Assembly (NCBI RefSeq): GCF_016427535.1
Contig: NZ_JAELXV010000002.1
Span: forward strand, 496,001 to 560,000
DNA length: 64,000 nucleotides
Direction: 5' to 3'
DNA from: Hymenobacter sp. BT559
Lineage (GTDB): Bacteria > Bacteroidota > Bacteroidia > Cytophagales > Hymenobacteraceae
In this document: in pieces, positions 62,901 to 64,000 of the stretch
How the letters are laid out: every line of letters begins with the position of its first letter
How positions within the stretch are numbered: position 1 is the first letter of the stretch
Notes under the pieces: model-generated
Database searches by the model: none
Told to the model about the DNA's origin: nothing
The model's input: only the letters and a program-made list of their open reading frames with translations
Translations under genes and position numbers: made by a program

Positions 62901-63049
62901 GCCGCATCAGCAAGCTACTGAAGCGCGAGGATGGCGAGCGTGCGTTCCACGTGTTAGATTCTATCAACGTGCAGCCCAACGTTACGTACCTGACTAAAAT
63001 CCGCAATGTAGAGCAGTCGGCCTTCTTCCCCGAAGAAAAGCCAGCCTAG
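59966..63049 (+). CDS. actB: Alternative complex III subunit ActB (Mo-type fold plus 4Fe-4S ferredoxin part)
   Basis: 1027 residues. N-terminal twin-arginine-like signal (RRDFLKLMGFG, Arg46/Arg47) followed by lipobox LAAC (Cys65), so export and lipid anchoring are expected. About 70-700 resembles a molybdopterin oxidoreductase fold without cofactor; the C-terminal part has several ferredoxin motifs: CIGCGSCVIGCQ, CQHCNHAPCETVCP, CVGTRYCANNCP, and CSFC...CAQSCP. It forms the peripheral electron-transfer arm of the complex. ATG 59966 gives MKYWKGIEELD. Codon use here favours T- and A-ending triplets more than the rest of the window, as expected for highly expressed genes. Confidence 0.92.
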   Translation: MKYWKGIEELDNSPEFAKNAFAEFPDFLPVKESRAGDAEDSSVAPRRDFLKLMGFGVAAATLAACEAPVRKAIPYLNKPEEVDPTISNFYASTYFTGSDYNAVLVKNRDGRPIKLEGNPESPVTRGGLSARAQAAILSLYDGGRLQQFMAKGKKADFDKVDQAIRTGLNSATGKITIVSPTIISPGTKRAIAAFAASHRNVEHVMYDVNSASGLLQANGGVLPAYDFSRANVIVSLGADFLGTWISPVEYSRQYITNRKVRSDGPAKPTMSRHYQFETALSLSGSNADIRVPVKPSQMPAVVLALYSAIVGGGTAPALTPAISAKVKAAATELQNNRGASLVVAGSNDPAVQVLVAAINQSLGNVGTSVDLTNPSYVRQGDDARMAQFVRDLNSGAVSAVFFYNANPVYNHPLGAQIKAGIAKAALSVSLNDRLDETGSLCQYQAPDSHWLESWNDYEPKRGFLSLAQPAITPIFKTRQGQESFLRWAGSNETYYNFLKAGWRNVLGANGFQAAWDKAVHDGVATGTALTAAPAFSSPVIGAAEAVSRLRNVPTAPAGTVELALYEKVGIGEGGVEANNPFLQELPDPISKATWGNYVAVPRAMAVANKWEQGDVLSISAAGVAKPLNLPVLIQPGQADGTVSIAVGYGRVMAGRVGDNVGENAFPFAQVNKDGIVYANAVTLKATGANSPIAQTQTHHTIMDRREVVQENTLEKYRENPKEVTEYERIATPEGLEKPSKVSLWQDYQYNDHHWGMAIDLNSCIGCGSCVIGCQTENNIAVVGKQQVINRREMHWMRIDRYYSSNAHKSDFDEKGKLDTYAAMEDPSDNPQVVFQPMLCQHCNHAPCETVCPVLATTHSSEGLNQMTYNRCVGTRYCANNCPYKVRRFNWFSYYSNEKFEDVNGHMFTDLGRMVLNPDVTVRARGVMEKCSFCVQRIQLGKLEAKKQKRRPLDGEVVAACAQSCPTEAILFGDMRDPSSRISKLLKREDGERAFHVLDSINVQPNVTYLTKIRNVEQSAFFPEEKPA

Positions 63050-63099
63050 GCAGCAGATAGCCTGATTACCACGAGTTAAGTCTTTAATTATTCATCATT

Positions 63100-64000
63100 A
63101 TGCAGCACGTATCACCTGTACGCGAGCCGCTCGTAACGAGTGGCAAGACGTACCACGACGTAACTCAGGATATCTGCTACCAAGTAGAAGCTGCCCCGAA
63201 CGTTCGGTGGATGGGCGCCTTGGCTGTAGCCCTGGTTCTGCTAGGCGTTTTCTTTTACTCAGTTTATCGTACCCTATGGTATGGTATCGGTGAGTGGGGC
63301 CTCAATAAAACTATCGGTTGGGCTTGGGATATCACCAACTTCGTATGGTGGGTAGGTATTGGCCACGCTGGTACACTGATTTCGGCAGTACTGCTGCTGT
63401 TCCGTCAAAAGTGGCGGTCGTCCATCAACCGGGCAGCAGAAGCTATGACGATTTTCGCCGTAATCTGTGCTGCCATGTTCCCGGTACTGCACATGGGTCG
63501 TCCCTGGTTGGCTTTCTACGTTTTCCCGCTGCAGAATACCTTAGGGTCATTGTGGGCAAACTTTAACTCGCCTCTGTTGTGGGACGTATTCGCTATATCT
63601 ACCTATTTCACAGTATCGCTGGTCTTCTGGTACACTGGTCTAGTACCTGACTTCGCTACTATCCGTGACCGCGCTAAAGGTAAGATTGCAAAAGTGAGCT
63701 ACTCGCTCCTCAGCTTTGGCTGGACGGGCTCGGCTAAGCACTGGTCGCGTTACGAGACAGTGTCGCTCATCCTAGCTGGTGTGTCTACTCCTCTGGTACT
63801 CTCGGTACACACCATCGTTTCGATGGACTTTGCAACTTCGGTAGTACCAGGCTGGCACACTACCATCTTCCCGCCCTACTTTGTGGCAGGTGCTATCTTC
63901 TCGGGTTTTGCAATGGTACTTACGCTAATGCTTATCACCCGTGTAGTATTCAAGCTAGAAGATTACATTACGTTGGAGCACATTGCCCTCATGAACAAAA
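63100..64000 (+). CDS. actC: Alternative complex III subunit ActC (NrfD-type membrane protein), truncated by window end
   Basis: At least 300 residues visible; the frame is open at the window end. NrfD-family features: N-terminal segment HVSPVREPLV, helices with WWVGIGHAGTLISAVLLLFRQ, AEAMTIFAVICAAMFPVLHMGRPW, and later helices of the quinol-binding core (FWYTGLVPDF, HTIVSMDFATSVVPGWH). It anchors the complex and binds menaquinol. It starts 51 bases after actB. The remaining act genes would lie beyond the window. Confidence 0.93.
   Translation, partial: MQHVSPVREPLVTSGKTYHDVTQDICYQVEAAPNVRWMGALAVALVLLGVFFYSVYRTLWYGIGEWGLNKTIGWAWDITNFVWWVGIGHAGTLISAVLLLFRQKWRSSINRAAEAMTIFAVICAAMFPVLHMGRPWLAFYVFPLQNTLGSLWANFNSPLLWDVFAISTYFTVSLVFWYTGLVPDFATIRDRAKGKIAKVSYSLLSFGWTGSAKHWSRYETVSLILAGVSTPLVLSVHTIVSMDFATSVVPGWHTTIFPPYFVAGAIFSGFAMVLTLMLITRVVFKLEDYITLEHIALMNK

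Larger units (their letters stand above)
20..63050. repeat. Dispersed CCTAGG palindrome, about 95-100 copies
   Basis: The hexamer CCTAGG recurs through the whole window, first at 20-25 and last at 63045-63050, where it contains the actB stop codon. I counted about 97 by eye; around 60% GC the expectation is about 20, and CTAG is usually depleted in bacteria. In genes it is read almost only as CTA-GGN (Leu-Gly), for example near 11334, 12338, 25274, 28256, 46035 and 60687. The frame giving TAG is excluded. It also occurs between genes and in both arms of the hairpin at 49758-49800. The count is manual and approximate. Confidence 0.85.

Noticed and set aside
1-64000. Prophage, insertion sequence, integron or secretion-system island
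   Set aside because: No transposase, integrase, phage structural or conjugation genes were seen on either strand.

Overview
This is a GC-rich chromosomal window from a Bacteroidota bacterium, most likely Hymenobacter or a close relative (Cytophagales). The evidence is: a TonB-dependent receptor with a carboxypeptidase-regulatory N-domain; a secreted PNGase F-like protein with a type IX secretion-like C-terminal domain; LytS/LytTR and TPR-kinase/LuxR signalling pairs; an rpsF-rpsR-rplI operon; an alternative complex III (act) operon; and several sites matching the Bacteroidota promoter consensus (TTTG or TTG, about 19-21 nt, TAnnTTTG). Most of the window is ordinary chromosome. I see no prophage, insertion sequence or CRISPR array.

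Layout. 0-6.3 kb: a DUF1963/YwqG-like protein, a lipoprotein, the PNGase F-like protein, and an overlapping nucleotidyltransferase plus sugar kinase pair. 6.3-18.8 kb: a signalling-rich stretch with a LytTR regulator and LytS-type kinase, small envelope proteins (one interrupted by an in-frame stop), a TPR histidine kinase with a LuxR-type regulator, a porin-like barrel, and a BLUF - soluble PAS histidine kinase - BLUF cluster that looks like a blue-light sensing module. 19.4-26.6 kb: tRNA-Arg(ACG), a VTT membrane protein, a DUF2167 gene broken by an in-frame TAA, a cystathionine gamma-synthase/lyase, a GT-C mannosyltransferase, an SGNH lipoprotein, a beta-barrel protein and an MBL-fold hydrolase. 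27-34.5 kb: a TonB receptor, an OmpA lipoprotein, accD, and three glycine-zipper envelope proteins in a row, two of them with OmpA domains. 34.5-44.3 kb: an endonuclease III-like protein, a radical SAM protein, a gamma-carbonic anhydrase-like protein, a CNNM/CBS protein, a strange 124-nt tRNA-like gene with its own consensus promoter, an Lrp regulator, a Ser/Thr/Lys repeat protein, thioredoxin and dnaE. 44.5-56.8 kb: a fatty acid desaturase, aminopeptidase P, an exported methyltransferase-like protein, priA, a YyaL/DUF255 protein and a GSCFA protein with an AT-hook tail. 57-64 kb: the ribosomal operon and actA-actB-actC, with actC running off the end.

Cross-cutting signals. The palindrome CCTAGG occurs about 95-100 times by manual count, against roughly 20 expected from composition. 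Inside genes it almost always encodes Leu-Gly as CTA-GGN. Three large inverted repeats with arms of about 43 bp or more share a GTCATGC...GAAGCA core and lie between genes. Two genes carry single in-frame TAA codons followed by plausible in-frame C-terminal coding sequence. The items I would follow first are the CCTAGG enrichment, the tRNA-like locus, the BLUF-kinase-BLUF cluster and the GSCFA/AT-hook fusion.
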